From Mesorhizobium sp. B2-3-4 (GTDB lineage Bacteria; Pseudomonadota; Alphaproteobacteria; Rhizobiales; Rhizobiaceae): a stretch of DNA of 64,000 nucleotides. Location: NCBI RefSeq assembly GCF_006442315.1, contig NZ_VFVY01000023.1:1-64000 (forward strand). The letters run 5' to 3'. Positions 52,993 to 61,640 of this stretch are shown here, one piece after another. Below the pieces are notes generated by a model, which made no database searches, was not told the origin of the DNA, and saw nothing but the letters and a program-made list of their open reading frames with translations. The position numbers and the translations under genes were made by a program. Position 1 is the first letter of the stretch. Each line of letters begins with the position of its first letter.

Positions 52993-53745
52993 TCAGCTCC
53001 TTTTCACGAGCCATTCCGGGCTGCCCTCGATGGAGACGGGCGGTCGCGGGTAAGCCTGATTGTGCTTGCTGACGTGATCCCTGTAGTCATAGCGCGCGCC
53101 GGGGAAGCCGAGCATGCGCCACGACACCATGTCCTTGTTGCCGCCATAGACCGGATCGGCGAAGAACCCTTCCATCGTGTTCTGCAGCAGCAATCCGAAG
53201 AAGCCGGCGGCCTTGACGCCATTGGGCAACTCGACCTTTCCGGCCTCCATGGCGGTCAGGAACGCATCCTGGTCGGCAGGCTGGAGCTCGGCGAACGTCT
53301 TGCCGTCGCGCTGCTTCAGGAACGCGTCGATGGCGGCAAGGCCGGCTCGGTAGCGCTGTGCCGGATTGGCTTCGCCTTGGTATCCCTGCGTGGGCAATCC
53401 CGGCAGGAACGGCCCTTTCGTGTAGAGCCGGCTCGATGTCCCGAACGCGCCCATCAGTTGCCGGTCTATATAGACGGCGCAGCCGGCCTCCTTGCCGCCC
53501 ATCGAGAGATCATCGGCGGGGATGATGCGGTCCACGATGGCCTCGACCAGGGCCGCTTCCTGGGGCGTGAAGAATTGCCAGCCACCAGGCACCACCTGCG
53601 TCGGCGGATCGGACGACAGTGGCACCCAGGGCAGCGAGCCCGACAGGGATCGGGCAAAGCTTGCCGAGGTTGCCGTCATCGTAAACATCGCGACCGAAGA
53701 TAAGAAAAGACGCCGGCTCAATCGGACAGTATTGTGACGATCCAT
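52993..53745 (-). CDS. gluconate 2-dehydrogenase subunit 3 family (TAT-exported small subunit)
   Basis: A 250-residue protein with a twin-arginine-type signal (SRRLFLSSVA at residues 10-19, then a hydrophobic stretch), followed by the subunit 3 domain with LVEAIVDRIIPADD and a C-terminal GYNKD-like region (YGGNKDMVSWRMLGFPGARYDYRDHV). It likely escorts the GMC subunit across the membrane by the TAT pathway. First gene of the three-gene operon, ending two bases before the next start. Confidence 0.92.
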   Translation of the reverse strand: MDRHNTVRLSRRLFLSSVAMFTMTATSASFARSLSGSLPWVPLSSDPPTQVVPGGWQFFTPQEAALVEAIVDRIIPADDLSMGGKEAGCAVYIDRQLMGAFGTSSRLYTKGPFLPGLPTQGYQGEANPAQRYRAGLAAIDAFLKQRDGKTFAELQPADQDAFLTAMEAGKVELPNGVKAAGFFGLLLQNTMEGFFADPVYGGNKDMVSWRMLGFPGARYDYRDHVSKHNQAYPRPPVSIEGSPEWLVKRS

Positions 53746-54096
53746 CGAAGCCTCCTCGACAGCAAAACCAGCGCGCCTTACGTTAGGTGCGAAATCATGA
53801 CAAAAGAAGTTAAGTTCAGATCATGCTCGTCAATTGGCGTCAGCCTGCGGAAAGAAACCGGGATCGTCAAGCAGATCACGAAATCGTTAGATTAGGCCAG
53901 CCATTGTGCTTATCCTAACTCGCTAATGTACTGACAACTAAACGATATAGTCTTGGAGACGGTTGCGACAAGGGGGCGTCGACCGCACTCCGGCGATGGC
54001 CTGATTGACTGGGCCGCAACAGGCCTGCCATCCCATCCTGCATCGCGTCTGGCGGCAACGGTGCAACCCGCCGGATGGGTGCCGGCGGACACGCAA
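53746..54096. other. intergenic region upstream of dehydrogenase operon
   Basis: No gene seen. The half next to the operon is AT-richer and must hold its promoter. The other half contains a GC-rich CCGCC/GGCGG inverted repeat near 54069-54089. I recognise no named regulatory element. Confidence 0.45.
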
Positions 54097-54128
54097 ACGC
54101 CCCGCTTGCATGCCGGCAAACGGGGCGT
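54097..54128 (-). terminator. terminator-like hairpin after serA
   Basis: ACGCCCCG (54097-54104) pairs with CGGGGCGT (54121-54128), with an inner TTGC/GCAA pair, forming a stem of about 12 pairs. It lies 41 bases past the serA stop on the minus strand and probably ends the serCA transcript. Confidence 0.65.
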
Positions 54129-54169
54129 CGTATTGGTCTGCGTGTCACCCGTGAGGGTGTGGGGGACGC

Positions 54170-55771
54170 CTAGATCGCGCCGACGTCGAACTGCAACCGC
54201 TTTGCCGAGTCGATCGACTTGTGGTCTCGCACCTGCGCCAGCACCTTTTCCGGGAACGGGGCGTCGAGATAGAGCAGTGCGATGGCGTCGCCGCCCGGCC
54301 GGTTGCGGCCAAGCTGGAAGTTGGCGATGTTGACGCCGTTCTCGCCGCAGACAGTGCCGAGCAGGCCGATGATGCCTGGCGCATCGGCGTTGGTGGTGTA
54401 GAGCATGTGCTGGCCGACCTCGGCGTCGAGGTTGATGCCCTTGATCTGGATGAAGCGCGGCTTGCCGTCGGAGAAGCAGGTGCCGGCGATCGAGCGCGTC
54501 ATGTGCTCGGTCTTGACGGTCAGCTTGATGTAGCCGTCGAACACGCCCGATTTGTCGCGCTTGACCTCGGCGACGATGATGCCGCGCTCCTTCACCATGA
54601 TCGGCGCCGAGACCATGTTGACGTCGGCAACCTGCGGCCGGATCAGCCCGGCAAGCGCGGCGCTGATCAGCGCGCGCGTGTTCATGGTCGCGGTCGAGCC
54701 GTCGAACAGGATCTCGACCTCGGTGATCGGATCCTCTGTGACCTGGCCGACAAAGGCGCCGAGCACTTCGGCGAGCTTGACGAAGGGCTTCAGCCGCGGC
54801 GCTTCTTCCGCCGTGATCGACGGCATGTTGATGGCATTGGAGACTGCGCCCTTGATCAGGTAGTCAGCCATCTGCTCGGCGACCTGCAGCGCGACATTCT
54901 CCTGCGCTTCCGCTGTCGAGGCGCCGAGATGCGGTGTCGCCACCACGTTTTCCATGCCGAACAGCGCATTTTGTTCCGCTGGCTCGACCTCGTACACGTC
55001 GATGCCGGCACCCGCCACCTTGCCGCTCTTCAGCGCCGCGACCAGATCGGCCTCGACGACCAGCCCGCCACGGGCGCAGTTGATGATGCGCACGCCGTTC
55101 TTCATCTTGGCGATGGCCGCCGCGTCGATGATGTTGCGGGTCTTGTCGGTCAGCGGCGTGTGCAGCGTGATGAAGTCGGCACGGGCGAACAGTTCGTCGA
55201 GCTCTACCTTGTCGACACCGAGCTCCTCGGCGCGCTTGTCCGACAGGAACGGATCGAAGGCCACGACATGCATTTTCAGCCCGACGCCGCGCGTCGCCAC
55301 GATCGAGCCGATATTGCCGCAGCCGATGACGCCCAGGGTCTTGCCGGTGATCTCGACGCCCATGAAGCGGTTCTTCTCCCACTTGCCGGCATGGGTGGAG
55401 GCGTTGGCTTCCGGTATCTGGCGCGCGAGCGCGAAGATCATCGCCACGGCATGCTCGGCCGTGGTGATCGAATTGCCGAAGGGCGTGTTCATCACGATGA
55501 TACCCTTGCGGCTTGCCGCTGGGATATCGACATTGTCGACGCCGATGCCGGCGCGGCCGACGACCTTCAGATTGGTCGCGGCGTTGATCAGCTTCTCGGT
55601 GACCTTGGTCGCGGAGCGGATCGCGAGGCCGTCATACTGGCCGATCACTTCGAGCAGTTTTTCCTTGTCCTTGCCGAGATCGGGCAGGTAGTCGACCTCG
55701 ATGCCGCGGTCCTTGAAGATCTGTACGGCGGTGGTGGAGAGTTTGTCTGAGACGAGAACGCGGGGCGCCAT
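54170..55771 (-). CDS. serA: D-3-phosphoglycerate dehydrogenase
   Basis: First step of serine synthesis: 3-phosphoglycerate plus NAD to 3-phosphohydroxypyruvate. The 533-residue enzyme is of the long type, with substrate domain, NAD-binding GCGNIGSIVATRG, catalytic Arg/Glu/His in NCARGG, VYEVEPAE and HLGAST, followed by an intervening domain and a C-terminal ACT domain (about 455-530) for serine feedback. The start is set by GGAGG six bases upstream. It follows serC by 64 bases in one operon. Confidence 0.96.
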   Translation of the reverse strand: MAPRVLVSDKLSTTAVQIFKDRGIEVDYLPDLGKDKEKLLEVIGQYDGLAIRSATKVTEKLINAATNLKVVGRAGIGVDNVDIPAASRKGIIVMNTPFGNSITTAEHAVAMIFALARQIPEANASTHAGKWEKNRFMGVEITGKTLGVIGCGNIGSIVATRGVGLKMHVVAFDPFLSDKRAEELGVDKVELDELFARADFITLHTPLTDKTRNIIDAAAIAKMKNGVRIINCARGGLVVEADLVAALKSGKVAGAGIDVYEVEPAEQNALFGMENVVATPHLGASTAEAQENVALQVAEQMADYLIKGAVSNAINMPSITAEEAPRLKPFVKLAEVLGAFVGQVTEDPITEVEILFDGSTATMNTRALISAALAGLIRPQVADVNMVSAPIMVKERGIIVAEVKRDKSGVFDGYIKLTVKTEHMTRSIAGTCFSDGKPRFIQIKGINLDAEVGQHMLYTTNADAPGIIGLLGTVCGENGVNIANFQLGRNRPGGDAIALLYLDAPFPEKVLAQVRDHKSIDSAKRLQFDVGAI

Positions 55772-55835
55772 GGCGGCCTCCATGAAAGAATTGGATGATT
55801 GGGGGGAATGGCGGCCCGCGGGCCGCCATGAAATC

Positions 55836-57011
55836 TCAGGCGGCCGCTTTGAGCGACGCCTTCTGGCTGGCAAAGGCCCAGTCGAGCCAGGGCAGCAACG
55901 CTTCGAGATCGGCGGTCTCGACGGTGGCGCCGCACCAGATGCGCAGGCCCGGCGGTGCATCGCGATAGGAGCCGATGTCGTAAGCGACGCCTTCCTTGTC
56001 GAGCGCCGAGACCAGCCCCTTGGCGAAAGCCGCCTGACCGTCGGCATCGAGCGCCGCGATGTCCGGGTCGCTGAACGACAGGCATACCGACGTGTTCGAG
56101 CGCGTCGCCGGCGCGACGGCGAGATGGCCGAGCCAGGATGATTTTTCCACGAACCGGTCGAGCACGGCGGCATTGGCATCGGCCCTGGCAACCAGCGCAT
56201 CGAGGCCGCCGATCGACTTCGCCCAGTTCAACGCGTCGAGATAGTCCTCGACGCAAAGCATCGACGGGGTGTTGATGGTTTCGCCCTTGAAGATGCCCTC
56301 GATCAGCTTGCCGCCGGAGGTCAGCCGGAAAATCTTCGGCAGCGGCCATGCAGGCTTGTAGTTCTCCAGCCGCGCCACCGCGCGCGGCGACAGGATCAGC
56401 ATGCCATGCGCGCCCTCGCCGCCCAGGACCTTCTGCCAGGAGAAGGTGACGACGTCGAGTTTCTCGAAATCGAGCCGCTGCGCGAAGGCAGCCGAAGTGG
56501 CGTCGCAGATGGTCAGGCCCTTGCGGTCGGCCGGAATGAAGTCGCCGTCCGGCACCCGCACGCCCGAGGTCGTGCCGTTCCAGGTGAAGACCACGTCGCG
56601 GTCGAAATCGATCTTGGCGAGATCCGGCAGTTCGCCATAGCCGGCCTCGATCTTGCGCACATCGGCGAGTTTCAGCTGCTTGACCACATCGGTGACCCAG
56701 CCAGCGCCGAAGCTCTCCCAGGCGACCATGTCGACGCCGCGCTCGCCGAGCAACGACCACAGCGCCATCTCGACGGCACCCGTGTCGGAGGCCGGCACGA
56801 TGCCGATGCGGTAGTCGGCCGGCACCTTGAGGATCTCGCGCGTCAACTCGATCGCTTGCTCGAGCTTGGTCTTGCCGATCTTGGCGCGGTGGGAACGGCC
56901 GAGCGCGGCGGATTTCAGCGCCTCGACAGACCAGCCGGGGCGTTTTGCGCAGGGACCTGAGGAAAAATTGGGGTTTGCCGGACGGAGTCCGGGCTTCGTA
57001 GGTGTCGTCAT
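55836..57011 (-). CDS. serC: phosphoserine aminotransferase
   Basis: A PLP enzyme that converts 3-phosphohydroxypyruvate and glutamate to phosphoserine. The 391-residue length matches the alphaproteobacterial type. The N-terminal NPNFSSGPCAKRPGW, the catalytic lysine in FSWQKVLGGEGAHGM, and GETINTPSMLC are typical. First gene of serCA. The ribosome binding site lies inside a hairpin that matches the serC leader described for Alphaproteobacteria. Confidence 0.95.
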   Translation of the reverse strand: MTTPTKPGLRPANPNFSSGPCAKRPGWSVEALKSAALGRSHRAKIGKTKLEQAIELTREILKVPADYRIGIVPASDTGAVEMALWSLLGERGVDMVAWESFGAGWVTDVVKQLKLADVRKIEAGYGELPDLAKIDFDRDVVFTWNGTTSGVRVPDGDFIPADRKGLTICDATSAAFAQRLDFEKLDVVTFSWQKVLGGEGAHGMLILSPRAVARLENYKPAWPLPKIFRLTSGGKLIEGIFKGETINTPSMLCVEDYLDALNWAKSIGGLDALVARADANAAVLDRFVEKSSWLGHLAVAPATRSNTSVCLSFSDPDIAALDADGQAAFAKGLVSALDKEGVAYDIGSYRDAPPGLRIWCGATVETADLEALLPWLDWAFASQKASLKAAA

Positions 57012-57017
57012 CGTGGT

Positions 57018-57060
57018 CTATCCTTCCAGATAGTGGCCCCTCGTTGGGGAGGGGTGGCCC
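57018..57060 (-). ncRNA. serC leader element (regulatory RNA candidate)
   Basis: On the minus strand, a stem of CCCCTC/GAGGGG (57037-57042 with 57049-57054) is followed by a perfect CTATC-TGGAAG-GATAG hairpin (57018-57033) whose loop is the GGAAG ribosome binding site of serC. The known serC leader of Alphaproteobacteria is described as ending in a stem that overlaps the serC ribosome binding site, which is what is seen. The ligand, if any, is not known. Confidence 0.7.
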
Positions 57061-57213
57061 ACGGACGGCGATATGCGTTCAGCCTTCCGGCGTCAAGAGG
57101 AAAGTTTTTGTCGCTGGCAGGATACCTGGCGACACGAGATCAGAATGTCGTGACTTCAAACGCAAACCGCGAAGCTGGCGCTCGCTACTTCATGCGTTCG
57201 TCCGCCAGGTCCA

Positions 57214-57834
57214 TCAACCGTCATTGCCGCAGACATCGCCAGCGCTCCGGTCAGGCCTGAATGGTCCCCGCTCATGGCCATGGCGGTCGATGCAAGCCCA
57301 GCGGCCGCCCACATAGCGGAAATGTTCGCCGTCCGGGACCAGCTTGCAATCGATGCACACCTCCGCCCGGCCATGCTCGAACGGCAACGCTCCATCGTAT
57401 CGAGCTGGGATGACCAGCGCCAGATTGCGGTTGATAAAGCCGATCTTGCTGCCGACAGGCGACCTCGCGAGACCATCGGCGAATGGTTCGGCCCAATTGT
57501 CCATCGCCATGACGGGAGCCAATCGGCCGTCCTGTCGCACATAATACCAACCGCCATTGATGTTGATGCTCGCGAGGCCGTGCCGGTCAAAATCCAGCGC
57601 GAGGAGATGCTTGCGCTTCAGGTGGATATGGCCGGCGGCGTCCGACGATGCGCAATGCTCGGCATCAACGATATCGCCCTTGGCTTTGGGAGCGTAAACA
57701 CAACGGTAGTCTTGATTGGCCACCGGGTTCGCCGCGGACCACCCGGTCGCGGCGAACATGGCCGAGAAGACGAAAGCGCGGATCAACGCCGCGCTTTTGA
57801 GAGGCAGGAAGGTCACATTTCTCGCCCAGATCAA
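57214..57834 (-). CDS. exported WG-repeat-like protein
   Basis: A 206-residue exported protein. A signal region (1-34) is followed by three units that resemble WG (KWG) repeats: HGLASININGGWYYVRQDG, GSKIGFINRNLALVIPARYD, and RWACIDRHGHERG with the consensus x-x-GFI/x-x-x-G between them. Such repeats form beta-propeller-like surfaces of unknown function. It has a pair of cysteines CVYAPKAKGDIVDAEHC near the start. Downstream of nothing on its strand; a porin gene lies upstream. Confidence 0.75.
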   Translation of the reverse strand: MIWARNVTFLPLKSAALIRAFVFSAMFAATGWSAANPVANQDYRCVYAPKAKGDIVDAEHCASSDAAGHIHLKRKHLLALDFDRHGLASININGGWYYVRQDGRLAPVMAMDNWAEPFADGLARSPVGSKIGFINRNLALVIPARYDGALPFEHGRAEVCIDCKLVPDGEHFRYVGGRWACIDRHGHERGPFRPDRSAGDVCGNDG

Positions 57835-57849
57835 ACCGCGAGCTCAAGC

Positions 57850-58632
57850 CTACCAGAGATCGTAGCGCAGCCCGAGCTTGACCTGGTGATTGCTGATCCC
57901 CTTGCGGACCGGGAAGGAAGTCAGGCTCTCGGCCGTCTGGTATTCGGCACTCGGAGCGGAGAAATACTGGTAGCCCAGATCGACGGAGACGTTTTTCGTC
58001 ACCTGGTAAGCCAGCCCCGCATTCAGCGTATAGGCGAGCGAGTATTGCGTCGCATTGTCCTGCACGCTGAAACTGTTGGCGGGGACGTTGTTGTCCGTGT
58101 AAATCGCCGAAAGCTTCCGCGAACTGCGGACAAAACCGATGCCGGCGCCGACATAAGGCGTGACCCCGACATATGTGCCGAGATCGACATAGCCGTTGAG
58201 TATTCCCGAGAAGGCATAGTTCTTCAGCGATCCCGATCCCTGGGTCGGCAATGTCGGCAGTGCGATGACCGCTGAATCGTCGTAGCCGAAGCTGGCCTTG
58301 TTACCCGGCAGATAACCGAAATTGACATCGGCGCGGAGGTAATCGTTGAAATGGTAGCCGAAGCCGACGCTCGCAAACACTGCGTCTTCGCTCTCGCTGA
58401 AGTTCTCGTTGTTGAGCGTCGAGGGGAAGGTGAAATCCCCATTCTTGAAGCTCTTCTGCACCAGATAGGAGACGTCGCCGCGCAGATACCATCCGGAGCC
58501 GACTTCAACCGGCACGTAGTCAGGCGCCTGGTCGACATAGATCGGCGGATCGTAGTCGGCGGCGAATGCCGATGTCAGTGGCAACAGGCCGGATCCGGCA
58601 AGCGCCAACGCAATACGCGATATGAGTTTCAT
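57850..58632 (-). CDS. outer membrane beta-barrel protein (Omp25/31-like)
   Basis: A 260-residue porin-like protein with a signal peptide (1-22, SAFA cleavage) and alternating beta-strands; the sequence has GWYLRGDVSY near the start and ends RKGISNHQVKLGLRYDLW, the terminal aromatic typical of outer membrane barrels. The pattern resembles Omp25/Omp31 of Rhizobiales, likely an eight-stranded barrel. A paralog lies just upstream at 58839. AGCCGGGGA before the ATG is a weak ribosome binding site. Confidence 0.9.
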   Translation of the reverse strand: MKLISRIALALAGSGLLPLTSAFAADYDPPIYVDQAPDYVPVEVGSGWYLRGDVSYLVQKSFKNGDFTFPSTLNNENFSESEDAVFASVGFGYHFNDYLRADVNFGYLPGNKASFGYDDSAVIALPTLPTQGSGSLKNYAFSGILNGYVDLGTYVGVTPYVGAGIGFVRSSRKLSAIYTDNNVPANSFSVQDNATQYSLAYTLNAGLAYQVTKNVSVDLGYQYFSAPSAEYQTAESLTSFPVRKGISNHQVKLGLRYDLW

Positions 58633-58786
58633 GGTCCCCGGCTCCCGATTTGGCGACACCTGCGATCACGCAGACAGCCATCGTTTCATGAGCCATTGTT
58701 AACCATAGTGGTTAAGTGCCGGTTAAGGCTAACAGACCGTTAGCCAATTGATTTCAAAAGGGCCGGTCCGGATCGTCCCAAACGAA

Positions 58787-58812
58787 AACCGCCCGGCTGG
58801 TGCCGGGCGGTT
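58787..58812 (-). terminator. terminator after outer membrane protein gene
   Basis: A perfect 11-base-pair stem (AACCGCCCGGC / GCCGGGCGGTT) with a four-base loop, followed by TTCGTTT on the minus strand, 26 bases past the stop of the gene at 58839-59672. It terminates that gene. Confidence 0.85.
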
Positions 58813-58838
58813 GACGAATTCCAGGACTGTCGAGGCGG

Positions 58839-59672
58839 CTACTTGGTGTAGATCGGCTCGGGTTCGGGCTGATAGGCCACCGGGACGCTGCAGCCATTGT
58901 TGCCGCCGAACTGGTAGCGCAGGCCGCCGCGCACTTCGTGGGTGTTGATGCCACCGTCGAAGCCGGGTCCTGCGCTGCTGCGATCCCATTCGAACATGCG
59001 GCCGCCCTGGATATGGCTGAAGCGATAGCCGGCATCGAGGATGACCTTGTCGGTCAGGCAGTAGGAAGCACCGGCCATGAGCGCGTAAGCGAAACGCCAG
59101 CTGGATGCGCCGGGATTGGTCTCGGGGGTGTTCGGATCGTAGACCGTATCCCACTTGACGCGCGCACCGCCGATACCGGCGCCGACATAAGGCGTGATGC
59201 CATGCCAGGTGCCGATGTCGACATAAGCGTTGGCCAACAGCAGCAGGGCGCTCATCTTCGACACCTCGGTCGAGCTCGTGACGAGATCCGAAGTACCGCC
59301 GTTGAAGTTCGACTTGAACCAGTAGTCGGCGGTCAAGTCTGTGCGGAAATGGTCGTTGATCTTGTAGCCGACACCGGCGCCCAGCGAGAAACCGCCCTTG
59401 AGCTTGGCGTAGTCGAAGCTCTTGCCACCCACCAGGATGTCACCGCAATTGCAGGGATCGAGGCTGTAGGTCGAGTAGTCGATGCCGCGAATATCGGACT
59501 TGTGGTAGTCGATGTCGCCACGAATGTACCAGCCACCGACGTCGACAGGCTGTTCGTAGACCGGCGGCGGGGCCTCTTCGACCTGCGGTTCCGGAAGGTC
59601 GGCTGCGAACACCGGCCATGCCAAGCCCGCGAACAGCAACGCGAACAGGGCCTTTCTTGCTGTATTGAACAT
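58839..59672 (-). CDS. outer membrane beta-barrel protein (Omp25/31-like), paralog
   Basis: A 277-residue outer membrane protein. The signal peptide (1-25, ending VFAA) is followed by a Pro/Glu-rich stretch (EPQVEEAPPPVYEQP) and GGWYIRGDIDYH, the family hallmark, then barrel strands ending with RGGLRYQFGGNNGC and a short tail. It has CNC and SYC cysteines that the paralog lacks. The start chosen has AGGGG; a long frame upstream is unlikely to be coding. Single gene with its own terminator. Confidence 0.88.
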   Translation of the reverse strand: MFNTARKALFALLFAGLAWPVFAADLPEPQVEEAPPPVYEQPVDVGGWYIRGDIDYHKSDIRGIDYSTYSLDPCNCGDILVGGKSFDYAKLKGGFSLGAGVGYKINDHFRTDLTADYWFKSNFNGGTSDLVTSSTEVSKMSALLLLANAYVDIGTWHGITPYVGAGIGGARVKWDTVYDPNTPETNPGASSWRFAYALMAGASYCLTDKVILDAGYRFSHIQGGRMFEWDRSSAGPGFDGGINTHEVRGGLRYQFGGNNGCSVPVAYQPEPEPIYTK

Positions 59673-59850
59673 GCTTGTCACCCCTAGAAACCCTCGGAAC
59701 GCCGATCGTGTCCGAATGAAATTGGCTTTCAGGCGTGGATAATGAATTGCAAAGGTTAAAAGGCGTTTAACCCTGTCGATTAACCACGAATCTGTAAAAT
59801 TCGACAGACCAGGGATTGATCTCGACCACCGGGAGCGCATCGGCGGCCAA

Positions 59851-59874
59851 CAAAAAAGCCCACTCGAGCGGGCT
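59851..59874 (-). terminator. Rho-independent terminator of glmM
   Basis: On the minus strand AGCCCGCTCGAGTGGGCT forms a short stem with one weak pair and is followed by a run of six T. It is 45 bases past the glmM stop. Confidence 0.85.
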
Positions 59875-59918
59875 CTTTGGACGGGTTCTTTCGAGAGGCG
59901 TTTCGGGCCTGCCGGAAA

Positions 59919-61271
59919 TCAGGCGGCGCTGCGGGTTTCCGAGATCACCCCGACGATGTCGTTGACGACGGCCTCGACCAGTTGCGGATCGTCGCCTTCG
60001 GCCATGACACGGATCAGCGGCTCGGTGCCGGAGGGCCGGATGACCAGCCGTCCGGCGTTGCCGAGACGGTTGCGGGCGTCTTCGATAGCGGCCTTGACCG
60101 GGGCTTCCTCCAGCGGCTTGCCGCCGGCGATGCGAACGTTCTTCAACAGTTGCGGGACCGGCTCGAACTTCTTCGACAACTCGCTGACCGAGCGGCCCTG
60201 CCGCTTGATGCAGGCCAGCACCTGAAGCGCGGAGACCAGGCCGTCGCCCGTGGTCGAAAAATCCGACAGCACGATGTGACCCGACTGCTCGCCGCCGACA
60301 TTGAGCCCGTGGGCACGCATGTGCTCGACGACATAGCGGTCGCCGACCTTGGTGCGGTGCAACTGTAGCTTCATGTCGCCGAGGAAGCGTTCGAGGCCGA
60401 GATTGGACATGACCGTCGAAACGACGCCGCCGCCGGCCAGCCGCCCGCTCTGATGCCAGGACTCGGCAATCAGCGCCATGATCTGGTCGCCATCGACGAT
60501 GGCGCCGTTCTCGTCGACGATGACGACACGGTCGGCATCGCCATCGAGCGCGATGCCGATGTCGGCGCGCACTTCGTGCACCTTTTTCTGCAGGCCGGCC
60601 GGATGGGTCGAGCCGCATTCCTTGTTGATGTTGAAGCCGTTGGGCTCGACATTGATGGCGACGACATCGGCGCCAAGTTCCCACAGGGCTTCCGGCGCCA
60701 CCTTGTAGGCCGCGCCGTTGGCGCAGTCGACGACGATCCGCAGCCCCGAAAGCGACATCGAGCGTGGCAAGGTGCGCTTGGCGAATTCGATATAGCGGTC
60801 ATGCACGCCGTCGACGCGCTTGGCGCGGCCAAGCCCGTCGGAATCGGCGAGCGCCAGTTCGATGTCCTTGTCGAGCATGCTTTCGATACGCTCTTCGATC
60901 TCGTCGGAGAGCTTGTAGCCATCCGGCCCGAACAGCTTGATGCCGTTGTCGTAATAGGGATTGTGCGAAGCCGAGATCATGACGCCGATATCGGCGCGCA
61001 GCGACCGCACCAGCATGGCGACCGCCGGTGTCGGGATCGGGCCGAGCAGAAACACGTCCATGCCGGCCGCGCAAAGTCCCGCCACCATGGCGTTCTCTAT
61101 CATATAGCCGGAAAGCCTGGTGTCCTTGCCGAGCACGACACGATGGCGATGACTGCCGCGCTGGAAAGAAAGGCCGGCGGCCATGCCGACCCGCATGGCG
61201 ATTTCGGCGGTCATTGGAAACTTGTTGGCGCGCCCGCGAATGCCGTCCGTGCCGAAGTAATTCCCTGCCAT
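59919..61271 (-). CDS. glmM: phosphoglucosamine mutase
   Basis: Converts glucosamine-6-phosphate to glucosamine-1-phosphate for peptidoglycan and lipopolysaccharide synthesis. The 450-residue enzyme has TDGIRGRAN (9-17), the phosphoserine loop MISASHNPYYDNG (about 98-110), the metal-binding DGDADRV and the phosphate-binding RPSGTEPLIRVM near the end. All catalytic parts are intact. It is followed by a terminator and is divergent from the repeat protein gene at 61641; ftsH, its usual neighbour in Rhizobiales, is not seen upstream within 370 bases. Confidence 0.97.
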   Translation of the reverse strand: MAGNYFGTDGIRGRANKFPMTAEIAMRVGMAAGLSFQRGSHRHRVVLGKDTRLSGYMIENAMVAGLCAAGMDVFLLGPIPTPAVAMLVRSLRADIGVMISASHNPYYDNGIKLFGPDGYKLSDEIEERIESMLDKDIELALADSDGLGRAKRVDGVHDRYIEFAKRTLPRSMSLSGLRIVVDCANGAAYKVAPEALWELGADVVAINVEPNGFNINKECGSTHPAGLQKKVHEVRADIGIALDGDADRVVIVDENGAIVDGDQIMALIAESWHQSGRLAGGGVVSTVMSNLGLERFLGDMKLQLHRTKVGDRYVVEHMRAHGLNVGGEQSGHIVLSDFSTTGDGLVSALQVLACIKRQGRSVSELSKKFEPVPQLLKNVRIAGGKPLEEAPVKAAIEDARNRLGNAGRLVIRPSGTEPLIRVMAEGDDPQLVEAVVNDIVGVISETRSAA

Positions 61272-61640
61272 GCTAGCCAGTATCCCTGATTGTCCTTAGC
61301 CGGCACGTCATGCCACAATTGACCCGCGCGCCTTGATCACATTGTGTGATTATATGTTACCAATCCTTAGAAAATCATTGTTGTGCGCTGCACACAACAT
61401 AGCCGCAGGCTAGCATGGGAACACCGTTGCGCCACAATATACCAGTTTTGCGAGCCATTCGGCGCAGATGCACGCTGAAAATTCTTGTCGCGGCAGCCGC
61501 AAGGCCCAATGATTTCATCACCTTGTCGTTAGAACGCGGTTTTCGGCGATATATGCGCCACTTGGCATCTGGCGCAACTGACTGTTGAGCGTTATTGATT
61601 CGCAGGGACGTATAATGGGCTGCAGCAACGGAGAAACGCT
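61272..61640. other. 369-base divergent promoter region
   Basis: No gene seen. An AT-rich stretch (61340-61400) contains GTTGTG (61380-61385) and CACAAC (61393-61398), an inverted repeat with seven bases between. It may be an operator for the repeat-protein gene or glmM. Nothing else was recognised. Confidence 0.45.

Noticed and set aside
60453..61289. 278-codon frame opposite glmM
   Set aside because: Antisense to glmM, which has intact catalytic motifs; no independent support.
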